Source: Candidatus Yaniella excrementigallinarum
GTDB taxonomy: Bacteria; Actinomycetota; Actinomycetes; Actinomycetales; Micrococcaceae
Assembly: GCA_019113675.1 (NCBI GenBank)
Contig: DXHA01000059.1
Location: 1-61,299, forward strand
Length of the DNA: 61,299 bases
Reading direction: 5' to 3'
In this document: in pieces, positions 54,901 through 61,299 of the stretch
Layout: each line of letters opens with the position of its first letter
Numbering within the stretch: the stretch's first letter is position 1
Program-made: the position numbers and the translations under genes
Notes under the pieces: generated by a model
What the model saw: only the letters and a program-made list of their open reading frames with translations
Told to the model about the DNA's origin: nothing
Databases searched by the model: none

Positions 54901-55261
54901 ATACGTAGTGGACCTAAAGACCGGTGCCACTGAAATCAGTGCCGAAACCATGAGGCGTCTGCCGCAGCTGGGCGTTTACCAGGCTATGGTCAAAGCCGGT
55001 GCACTCAAGGACCTAGTTGATCGTACCGAACCTGCAGGCGCAGCGTTAATACAACTAGGCAAAAATCGTGCCACCGTACAAATCCAGCCCCAGGCGGCAT
55101 TGGATAACGGCCGCACCTGGGCAGAAAATGACATTGCTGACGCCGCACGTTGGGTACAAGGGCCCTACTTCTATGCTGCGCATCAGCAAGAGGATTGCAA
55201 GCTGGCAAGTCTGTGCCCAATCTGTAAGGAAGGACAACAGGTAACCGAATGGCTGGTCTAA
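51941..55261 (+). CDS. adnA: AdnA subunit of the AdnAB helicase-nuclease
   Basis: 1106 residues from ATG 51941 (GTG 51935 adds two). UvrD-like motor: Walker A GGPGTGKTTT at about 41-50, motif II VIDDFQDATP (DDFQD instead of DEFQD), motif V region TPTTSAGRQWNSVFVVGVQEGVWP. A C-terminal RecB-type nuclease: GTFVHAIAEKYP and YVVDLKTGA, then CKLASLCPICKEG. It lies directly before a second helicase-nuclease with a 13-base overlap, the arrangement of Rv3202c/Rv3201c. AdnAB resects double-strand breaks in mycobacteria. The deduction as AdnA rests on gene order and degenerate motor motifs. Confidence 0.85.
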   Translation: MASTPQLLRPQNLFSSATVLDDSQQEVVDQAAGHGPIMVLGGPGTGKTTTAIEYTVARIKAGVPTSQMLLLTNTRAAATQLRSHLTARLNYEAINSRAETPVRSFASYAFDFIYRMREDDAATPRLLAGAEQDRVLAELIDGYITDSELTLDWPDSLKQAVGLRGLRHELRELIDRSAEYGIQPGQLEELGHARGRPEWRIAAAILQDYRDVLDLSGADAYDPSGLITSAADLWEANPMAAATEAARIQHVVIDDFQDATPAIHRLVQLLGTKRDIVITANPDTTVQGFRGARPQALVTWPEILSSEAKTTTLASGYRMGEQLLRAYQRTVGRVPAVAGLPDIRTDLKPSRNAAEIAVHRLASPTQEHLFIVQQVLELHHRHGVAFEDMAVLARTSAKVAEVATALEAEAIPVSRSISEVMLNQQPAAAPLLVLAAAADTVAHGTAQTATGLDPADLHWLITGRYGASTPLELRNLRRRLLAVERDANGIRSSAELLDQLVAHPDDAETMLALDTTRQMPRYTKGALRIGRMLAAMVKSTIEDNASAELVLWAGWSAALPEIGYVWEEEALGDDQDAAVRANRDLDSAVALFEAAERYVVQFPGQTAAGFTEYLAEQDLPMDSLSSRAGQSGVAVLTPTTSAGRQWNSVFVVGVQEGVWPNTRLRGQLLHTQELVEEVTGTAGQQPINERIAQVRHDELRTFAAAISRASNRLIATAVADADHQPSMFIERLAPWSPTDEHPVRPYTTVATPLTVTGLVTHLRRQLEEAQRELLATDSAMQIQRLEADAQQAAEALAVLAEGGIKAADPDNWWGLIPLSTDNPIHGVDETGTPNRIRLSPSTVETAVHSPLQWFIYQISTSQSSPAAATGTFVHAIAEKYPTAQIGPMMQELKAKFPILAAEAGIEPGWEYDALYAKAERALEFFYQYVSGMQNGYTTGRGKTKQQFGPRSLVAVEQRITVDLDLDDIRVKLNGVIDRVEIDQAGRPYVVDLKTGATEISAETMRRLPQLGVYQAMVKAGALKDLVDRTEPAGAALIQLGKNRATVQIQPQAALDNGRTWAENDIADAARWVQGPYFYAAHQQEDCKLASLCPICKEGQQVTEWLV

Positions 55262-58200
55262 CATGGGGACACCCACCACGCTATAGCGCATACGAGCTAA
55301 CGGATCTCCTGCAAGGCCACCTGGCGATATCCGATCGTCTTTATCCCACTGCAGAACAGGCCGCCATCATAGAAGCCGGTCCTAACCCGTTATTAGTGGT
55401 GGCTGGCGCCGGTTCCGGCAAAACTCACACTATGACTGACCGAGTCATCTGGCTCATTGCTAACGGTTATGTGCGGCCTGAAGAAGTATTGGGCGTGACG
55501 TTTACCCGAAAAGCTGCTGGAGAGCTGGAATCACGAGTAAATAATGCCATCGAGCAGCTTGCCGCACGCGAAGATATCCAGCTGGACTTCGACACTTCAG
55601 ATATCGGCCAGGCAACCGTAACAACGTATCATTCCTACGCCAACTCCTTGGTTGCTGAACACGGCCTGCGTATCGGGGTAGAGCCAGACGCCCGACTTAT
55701 TGGTGAAGCTGAGTCTTATCAGTACATCACTAGCGTTGTTGAAGACCATGATTCCGAGCTTGACCTCAACGATGTAACTTCCGAAGATCTGCAGGACACC
55801 ATCGCAGCAGACGTTCGGGATCGACCGTTGTCATCTACCATCAAAGCCGTCAAAAAATTGGCCGGCGACTGTGCAGAACACCTTGTGGAACCAGACCAAG
55901 TCCGCGATGCGCTCGCAGACATGTTTACCTTCGGGCAGGGGCTGCCGGTGGCCAAAGCGATGAGTAAAAACACCGCATCGGTGTTCACCATGCTCAAGCT
56001 ACGTTCCAAAATCGCTGACATGGTCACCGACTATTTGGAACTGAAAAAACGCGAGAACGTCATGGACTATGGCGATTTGGTGCGCTACGCGGCAACCATC
56101 GCAACGCAACTGCCAGAAGTACGTGCTATTGAGCGACAAAAATATAAAATTGTTCTGCTTGACGAATTTCAAGACACCTCGCATGCGCAATTGCAATTAT
56201 TTTCGCAGTTATTTGGACGTGGAGACGGCCACCAACAGCCGCACTCAGTCACAGCAGTAGGGGACCCAAATCAGTCCATTTACGGTTTCCGGGGGGCTTC
56301 AGCCGGACAGCTATTTTCCTTTGTCGAGGCCTTCGGAGCTAACCAGCTAGAGCTAACAACAGCATGGCGGAACAGTCGCGACATCCTAGATATGGCTAAT
56401 CACGTGGCACAACCGTTACGTGATGAAACCACAGATGGCCAACTGATTCCCCAATTGCAAGCACGATCAGGTGCCGAAGCAGGAACCGTTGAACTCAACT
56501 GGTTTGAATCTGCCGATAACGAAGCCGCGCATTTAGCTGAACGCATCACACAGCTGGGGGTCAATGACGGATCCAGTACTGCCGCGGTTTTGTGTAGAAC
56601 TAAAAAACAATTCCCTCCGCTTATCGAAGCCTTGGAATCCCGTGGCATATCATACGAAGTGGTGGGACTCGCTGGGTTATTGGGTATTCCAGAAGTCATC
56701 GAAATAGTTTCGATTCTGAAAATATTGGCTGATCCACAGTCGTCTGATGCACTTGTGCGAGTGCTGTCGAATCCGCGCTGGCGTATTGGCCCAGAGGATC
56801 TCTGGGTGCTAAACGCCTATAGCCGTGCATTGGAACGCCAGGACGCTACAGACCCGTTAGATGGCGAAACGTCGCCCTTGGAAGCCATCGATCATCCATC
56901 GATGATTAATGGTATTTTGCGATTGCCGAAGGACAACTGGACCAGCTCGCAAGGACAAACTTTTAGCGCAGTCGGGCTGCAACGCATGCAGCGTTTCGCC
57001 AAAGCACTGCATACCATGATGGCCCAGATCCATTTACCCATCCCGACGTTGATCCGTCAGATCGAAAAAACCACCGGTCTGGGCATTGAAGTAGGCGTCC
57101 GCCCCGGGCATGCCTCGGTGGATGCCCGACGTTATCTCGATGAATTTTTGAAAGTTGCTGAGACCTTCCAAGCTTCTGCTGATCACACCCGAACTCTAGA
57201 TTTGGTTACCTTTTTGACCTGGTTAGAGACCGCCGCCGAGGAAGAAGATGGCTTAGAGATGCCACCTGAACAACCAAAACCTGGGGCGGTACAGCTCCTG
57301 ACTATGCATGCCTCCAAGGGCCTGGAATGGGATGCCGTCTTTGTACCGGGGCTCAACCAAAATATCTTCCCTGGTAACCAACATGATCTGTGGACCAGCA
57401 AATCCCGAGGCGACCTACCGTGGCCGCTGCGCGGAGACCGCGACACTCTGCCGAAATGGGAACAGGAAGCTGCCTCCGATGTGCGCGAGTGGGCCGGGTT
57501 ATCCGGTGTCGATGGCTGGTCTGAAAAGATGGCCGAAACACTGACCGAAACTCAGGGTAGGGAGGTTTTAACCCTAAAACAGCAGGTAAAAATCCATGAG
57601 TTGGCTGAAGCTAGGCGTCTGGCATATGTGGCCTTCACCCGGGCAAAACATCTGTTATGGGTATCAGGTGCACATTGGCAAGGGACTACTAAAGCCCCCG
57701 CTGAAATGTCGGTCTTCCTAGAGGAGATGGTGGCCTACCAGCAGGCACACGGTTTAGACCAAAAAGCATACTGGGCCACCGAATTTCCAGAGGAAAACCC
57801 GCGTCGCTCACGTGCGGTGGTTGCTAAATGGCCCTATGATCCGTTGGATGGGCCCGAACAATACCGGGTGGAGGCACGCGATGACGGACGCCTACCCGAG
57901 CCAGATGGCGAGGCTATGTTAGTGCGACGAAGTCATCGGCGCCGGGACGTCTTAGAACAAGCTGCAGCCCGTGTCCGAGCCGCAACCGGAGTGCGAGAAA
58001 ACCTTGAACAGGACTTGGCACAACGGGTTGATTGGGTATTAGGCCGAGCTCAGATGACTGTGCCGAACGATATTCATATGCCCGAACATATTTCGACCAG
58101 CCGTTTTGTTGAATTGGCGCAAGATCCGGAATCGGTAGCCCGACAAATCCGTCGTCCTATGCCACAACGACCAACAGCCGCCGCTCGAGAAGGTACTTTG

Positions 58201-58719
58201 GTCCACGAGTGGATTGAGCAATTTTACGCCCGTAATATGCCGGGTCTTACACCCTCGTTCGATATTGAAGAAACTGAACAACTCGTGGACGCCGATTGGG
58301 ACCAAGCAACGGGGCTGGCCGAACTACGCGAAAGATTTCAGGCCTCACAGTGGGCCCAGCGAGTACCAGTGATGATTGAAGCGGCCGTTGAGACCTCAGT
58401 TTTAGGATTGACACTACGTGGACGTATTGACGCGGTGTTTCGCACCGGAGGAGACCCTGACATCGACTTTGACCCGGCTGCCACCTGGGAACTGGTGGAT
58501 TGGAAAACGGGTCGAATCCCGCCTGACCGTGAGATGCCCCAGCGAAGCCTGCAATTGGCGATCTATCGGCTGGCCTGGTCGCGCTTACATAATATTCCAC
58601 TCGAAAATATTACCGGGCGGTTTGTTTATATAGCCCATGGGGTGGAAAAGACACCGCACGACTTTGCTTCGGAGAAAGAACTCGAAACGATCCTGCTGAA
58701 GGCATTCGGCGAGCGCTAA
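55249..58719 (+). CDS. adnB: AdnB subunit of the AdnAB helicase-nuclease
   Basis: 1156 residues. UvrD/Rep motor with canonical motifs: Walker A VVAGAGSGKTHTM, II LLDEFQDTSHAQ, Q-binding TAVGDPNQSIYGFRG, V LLTMHASKGLEWDAVFVPG, VI RRLAYVAFTRAKH. C-terminal RecB-type nuclease with GTLVHEWIEQFY and ELVDWKTGR. It is the lead motor in mycobacterial AdnAB. Overlaps adnA by 13 bases (ATG inside its end). Likely acts in RecA-dependent end processing. Confidence 0.9.
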   Translation: MAGLTWGHPPRYSAYELTDLLQGHLAISDRLYPTAEQAAIIEAGPNPLLVVAGAGSGKTHTMTDRVIWLIANGYVRPEEVLGVTFTRKAAGELESRVNNAIEQLAAREDIQLDFDTSDIGQATVTTYHSYANSLVAEHGLRIGVEPDARLIGEAESYQYITSVVEDHDSELDLNDVTSEDLQDTIAADVRDRPLSSTIKAVKKLAGDCAEHLVEPDQVRDALADMFTFGQGLPVAKAMSKNTASVFTMLKLRSKIADMVTDYLELKKRENVMDYGDLVRYAATIATQLPEVRAIERQKYKIVLLDEFQDTSHAQLQLFSQLFGRGDGHQQPHSVTAVGDPNQSIYGFRGASAGQLFSFVEAFGANQLELTTAWRNSRDILDMANHVAQPLRDETTDGQLIPQLQARSGAEAGTVELNWFESADNEAAHLAERITQLGVNDGSSTAAVLCRTKKQFPPLIEALESRGISYEVVGLAGLLGIPEVIEIVSILKILADPQSSDALVRVLSNPRWRIGPEDLWVLNAYSRALERQDATDPLDGETSPLEAIDHPSMINGILRLPKDNWTSSQGQTFSAVGLQRMQRFAKALHTMMAQIHLPIPTLIRQIEKTTGLGIEVGVRPGHASVDARRYLDEFLKVAETFQASADHTRTLDLVTFLTWLETAAEEEDGLEMPPEQPKPGAVQLLTMHASKGLEWDAVFVPGLNQNIFPGNQHDLWTSKSRGDLPWPLRGDRDTLPKWEQEAASDVREWAGLSGVDGWSEKMAETLTETQGREVLTLKQQVKIHELAEARRLAYVAFTRAKHLLWVSGAHWQGTTKAPAEMSVFLEEMVAYQQAHGLDQKAYWATEFPEENPRRSRAVVAKWPYDPLDGPEQYRVEARDDGRLPEPDGEAMLVRRSHRRRDVLEQAAARVRAATGVRENLEQDLAQRVDWVLGRAQMTVPNDIHMPEHISTSRFVELAQDPESVARQIRRPMPQRPTAAAREGTLVHEWIEQFYARNMPGLTPSFDIEETEQLVDADWDQATGLAELRERFQASQWAQRVPVMIEAAVETSVLGLTLRGRIDAVFRTGGDPDIDFDPAATWELVDWKTGRIPPDREMPQRSLQLAIYRLAWSRLHNIPLENITGRFVYIAHGVEKTPHDFASEKELETILLKAFGER

Positions 58720-60044
58720 TCGGCGTCGAGGTTCTCCCGGACATCTTGCCAAGAAATTGGCTGCGTATCTTCATCCTCAGCGGAGGCTTGGGTAGTTGGT
58801 TGGTGTGGGATAATTTGGTTGTCATCACCTAACGAGTGGACGAGCAATTCTGCTCCATCCTCCTCGGCTTCTGGTCGTTGAAGCTCAGGAAGTTCCTCGT
58901 GTGCTGTCTGGGTAGCGAGTGCTTCGTCTGTGGGTGTCTTGTCTGTATGCTCGGCTTCTTCATCTTCCGCGGAAGCTCCAGATGTTGTAGCAGCATTAGA
59001 GGCTGCCACAGATTCCTCGTCAGCTAATGCATTATCTTGTGTGTACTGGGAGGCTGTATCCGCAGGCGCGGTTGGTTCAGGTGTCGATTCCCAAAATCGT
59101 TGACCGATATCTTGGCCGCCGGTAGCTGCTATATCCGAAGCCAGCTCGTCCAACATAGCTTGTGCTTCAGCGACCACCTCGTTATTTGATGCGTTTATGC
59201 CTGACATCAAATATTTGGCTAATGAAAACTCTGCTGCCAGCGCGGCCCGACGTAAGATGTGTAGATCTACATAATCAGCGGGTAAATCCATATGTCGGTG
59301 GTATGCCGAAATCAGGGCTTCGCGAAATTCAAGGGAATCTGTTGACGCCAACCAAATGAAGTCTTGGGCAGGATCGCCAATATGAAGATCGGTCCATGCT
59401 GTGACGCCGACAGCCCGATTCCGGTCGATAAGCAGCGAAGCTTCATCGAAATCGCCATGAACCACTCGTGGTGTAAACGTCCACATTTGACGTTCTTCAA
59501 ACGCATTTTCCCACCGACGCAGCAACACCGAGGGTACTTTACCTGTCAGTGCGATTTGATCTAACTCTGATAGTGAACGGGAACGTAACTGTTCGGCACT
59601 GTACGCAGGCAAGTCAGCGGTCTCCACCACCGATTGCGGTAGCTTATGTATCGCGGCGACAATGCGTCCAATGTCATCTATGGTCTGATTTTCTGCACCA
59701 GTAATGGTGTCTAAGTCCACTGGCTGGCCGGGCATCTGATGATAAATAAAGGTTCGCAGCGAATCGATTTGTACTGCACCAGCAACTGAGGGGACCCGGA
59801 ATGGTAGGTGGGCTCGAATAGCCGGAGTAAATCCAGAGAGCACCTGAATTTCGGTTTCTAAACGAAACGCAGCCTGAGAATTCCTAGGTGAACGCACCCG
59901 CCAGTGATTGTTATCTGTATCCGTGACGATGGCAGAATCAAATGCCCGCGAATCATCCGGGAAGGCTGCGGCTTGGACAATATCAAGCCCGGGCATGGCA
60001 GCCGATGCAAGTGCTGCTAGTTCCATGGCGGTACGTTTCATCAC
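58716..60044 (-). CDS. aminoglycoside/macrolide phosphotransferase-like protein with acidic tail
   Basis: 442 residues. N-terminal APH kinase-like domain (about 1-300): RVRSPRNSQAAFRLETE, FIYHQMPGQPVDLDTIT, catalytic loop VVHGDFDEASLL and metal loop LHIGDPAQDFIWL. The last 120 residues are Ala/Glu/Asp/Thr-rich and disordered. The usual HGDxxxxN has Ser at the Asn position, so kinase activity or metal use may differ. A kinase-like gene between adnB and nudC is a familiar neighbour in Micrococcaceae. GTG 60044 and ATG 60041 are both possible; AAGG precedes them. Resistance should not be assumed. Confidence 0.75.
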   Translation of the reverse strand: MMKRTAMELAALASAAMPGLDIVQAAAFPDDSRAFDSAIVTDTDNNHWRVRSPRNSQAAFRLETEIQVLSGFTPAIRAHLPFRVPSVAGAVQIDSLRTFIYHQMPGQPVDLDTITGAENQTIDDIGRIVAAIHKLPQSVVETADLPAYSAEQLRSRSLSELDQIALTGKVPSVLLRRWENAFEERQMWTFTPRVVHGDFDEASLLIDRNRAVGVTAWTDLHIGDPAQDFIWLASTDSLEFREALISAYHRHMDLPADYVDLHILRRAALAAEFSLAKYLMSGINASNNEVVAEAQAMLDELASDIAATGGQDIGQRFWESTPEPTAPADTASQYTQDNALADEESVAASNAATTSGASAEDEEAEHTDKTPTDEALATQTAHEELPELQRPEAEEDGAELLVHSLGDDNQIIPHQPTTQASAEDEDTQPISWQDVRENLDAD

Positions 60045-60117
60045 AACTACCTTACGCTCGCGTATCGAAGATATGTACGAATATAGGTGGGTGAGTCGAA
60101 AATCTATGGGAGCCGAC

Positions 60118-60131
60118 TACAGTGGAAATTA
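60118..60131 (+). promoter_or_regulatory. -10 box of a probable leaderless nudC message
   Basis: TACAGT at 60118-60123, seven bases before ATG 60131. Confidence 0.45.
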
Positions 60132-61135
60132 TGGATATGTTAACTGGCCTTGGACGCCTTCCTCTTGCCCGCGACGATGTCGATCGCGGCACTAGCCTCC
60201 GGGATGACGCCCAGTGGTTGGCCACGCTTTGGGAACGACCGAATACCCGAACATTATGGCTGCATGGTAGATCAGCCCCTATGTATAACGGTGAATTGGT
60301 GCTGACCACGCCAACCGGTGATCTACCCGAGGATGCCGTCTACCTGGGGCGTTCAGCAAGCCACGCCCCGCAGCACAGTCAGTTCGTGGATCCAGACGAA
60401 GACCATGTGGAAATCATTCTATTAGTGGCAGATTCCGATACTAAAGCACCCTGGTTGCAAGATCCACAAGTTGGCGGTTCGGCAGTTGAAGACCCTTCAG
60501 AAATTAGTTGGCTTGGGGTCTCGGATATCGCTGCGGGGCTCAATGATCGTGACGTCGGGATCTTCGTGTCTGCTATAGCTATTGCCAATTGGCATAAAGC
60601 CAATAGATATTGTCCTCGGTGTGGAACTCGGACAGAGATCACACGTTCAGGATGGGTACAGATATGCCCTAACGACGGCTCCGAGCATTTCCCACGAACT
60701 GATCCGGCAGTTATTATGTTGATTACTGACCCACAAGATCGCGCCCTCTTGGGGAACAATACAGCCTGGGGCAATAAACGCTTTTCTACGCTGGCCGGTT
60801 TCGTCGAACCGGGCGAATCGCTTGAGGCCGCGGTAAAGCGTGAAGTATATGAAGAGTCCCACGTCATTGTAGATGGTGTGCGCTATATGGGATCGCAGCC
60901 CTGGCCCTTCCCTCAATCATTGATGCTGGGATATCTCGGCCAGACACAACATCCAGAAGATGCCCACGCCGACCACAAAGAACTAGCTAACGTGCGGTGG
61001 GTCAGTCGTGAAGAGTTACGTGAAGAAGTAGAAAATGGGCGCATGTTTATCCCCGGTGCTGCCTCGATTGCTCACCAGCTAATCCGCCACTGGTACGGTG
61101 GACCATTGCCACGACCCAGAACTTTAGAGAATTAA
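60131..61135 (+). CDS. nudC: NAD(+) diphosphatase NudC
   Basis: 334 residues from ATG 60131 (leaderless); GTG 60122 adds three. Hydrolyses NADH/NAD(H) to NMN and AMP and can remove NAD caps from RNA. Nudix box [20 protein letters not shown] is complete. SQPWPFPQS is the NudC-specific motif. Zinc ribbon YCPRCGTRT and WVQICPND: three Cys are visible and Asp stands at the fourth place, as in some actinobacterial forms. Followed after 1 base by uvrD2, as in Mycobacterium. Confidence 0.92.
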   Translation: MDMLTGLGRLPLARDDVDRGTSLRDDAQWLATLWERPNTRTLWLHGRSAPMYNGELVLTTPTGDLPEDAVYLGRSASHAPQHSQFVDPDEDHVEIILLVADSDTKAPWLQDPQVGGSAVEDPSEISWLGVSDIAAGLNDRDVGIFVSAIAIANWHKANRYCPRCGTRTEITRSGWVQICPNDGSEHFPRTDPAVIMLITDPQDRALLGNNTAWGNKRFSTLAGFVEPGESLEAAVKREVYEESHVIVDGVRYMGSQPWPFPQSLMLGYLGQTQHPEDAHADHKELANVRWVSREELREEVENGRMFIPGAASIAHQLIRHWYGGPLPRPRTLEN

Positions 61136-61136
61136 A

Positions 61137-61299
61137 TTGCAAACACCTGAAATTATTCTGGACGGTTTGGACGCTGAACAACGACAGGCTGCTACCGCTC
61201 TATCTGGACCGGTACGCATTCTGGCCGGGGCAGGCACTGGAAAAACCCGGGCAATCACCCACCGAATCGCCTATGGTGTCGCAACCGGTGTGTATAACC
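61137..61299 (+). CDS. uvrD2: UvrD2-type DNA helicase, 5' part
   Basis: Incomplete at the window end, 54 codons visible. TTG 61137 is the only start near the nudC stop. [19 protein letters not shown] and the Walker [15 protein letters not shown] are those of UvrD/PcrA-type helicases; the place after nudC identifies the UvrD2 group (Rv3198c). AGAGAA lies about 12 bases upstream, weak. Confidence 0.75.
   Translation, partial: MQTPEIILDGLDAEQRQAATALSGPVRILAGAGTGKTRAITHRIAYGVATGVYN

Noticed and set aside
58716-60044. Antibiotic-resistance kinase
   Set aside because: The APH-like fold alone does not show resistance; the Asn ligand is missing and the gene sits in a conserved repair neighbourhood.
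1-61299. tRNA, rRNA, insertion sequence or prophage genes
   Set aside because: None could be recognised; no transposase, integrase or tRNA cloverleaf was seen.

Overview
The window is a stretch of chromosome from an actinobacterium, most likely order Micrococcales (Micrococcaceae-like). The evidence is the gene content and order: fdxA-dapC next to typA, the DUF3117 and Rv1220c-like methyltransferase block, tatB facing mrp, TetR-DUF3107-DEAD helicase, adnA-adnB-(phosphotransferase)-nudC-uvrD2, and a coproporphyrin-type heme operon with HemQ. Many genes seem to start at or just after a TANNNT -10 box with no Shine-Dalgarno sequence (leaderless), which is also typical of the group. No rRNA, tRNA, CRISPR, insertion sequence or phage gene is seen; the window looks like ordinary core chromosome carrying one accessory cluster.

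Layout. 0-9.7 kb: mixed metabolism and envelope genes (3' end of an FMN glutamate-synthase-like gene, DUF429, two small membrane proteins, a CaiB-type CoA transferase/racemase, an alpha/beta hydrolase, a PACE-like efflux protein, thiol peroxidase, a membrane-anchored HtrA protease, a CynX-type MFS carrier). 9.7-15.1 kb: typA, a small membrane protein, fdxA, dapC, gltA and a strong terminator. 15.1-24.5 kb: amino-acid-type binding lipoprotein, DivIVA-like protein, DUF3117, O-methyltransferase, an anti-sigma-like zinc-finger protein without its usual sigma gene, tatB, mrp, a stress protein, aminopeptidase P, a PHP phosphoesterase and an orphan adenine methyltransferase. 24.5-27.2 kb: DEAD helicase, DUF3107, TetR. 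27.2-36.1 kb: hemA divergent from hemE-cgoX-hemQ-hemC-hemD-hemB-hemL, closed by a terminator. 36.3-42.7 kb: a gas-vesicle (gvp) operon. 42.7-45.4 kb: a ClpC-like ATPase with HspR-type HAIR operators. 45.4-51.0 kb: an oligopeptide ABC importer. 51.1-61.3 kb: an exonuclease, the AdnAB helicase-nuclease pair, a phosphotransferase-like protein, nudC and the start of uvrD2.

The most interesting region is the gvp operon. Its order is gvpY-like, gvpZ (SRPBCC), gvpA, gvpF, gvpG, gvpO, a GvpJ-like shell protein carrying a C-terminal zinc ribbon, a GvpA-fold protein fused to two GRAM/PH-like segments, gvpK and gvpL. Three of these ten genes are broken as read: gvpZ by an in-frame TAG, gvpF by a -1 shift at a C5 run, and the GRAM-fusion gene by a -1 shift at a G8 run. 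A fourth lesion, an in-frame TAA, removes the last helix of the oligopeptide permease oppB. About 55 other genes look intact. The cluster may be decaying, phase-variable through its homopolymers, or affected by sequencing errors; resequencing would decide.

Together the genes cover heme synthesis by the coproporphyrin route, buoyancy (possibly lost), recombinational DNA repair, envelope protein export and stress response. Predicted functions rest on motif recognition by eye and conserved gene order; no searches were run.
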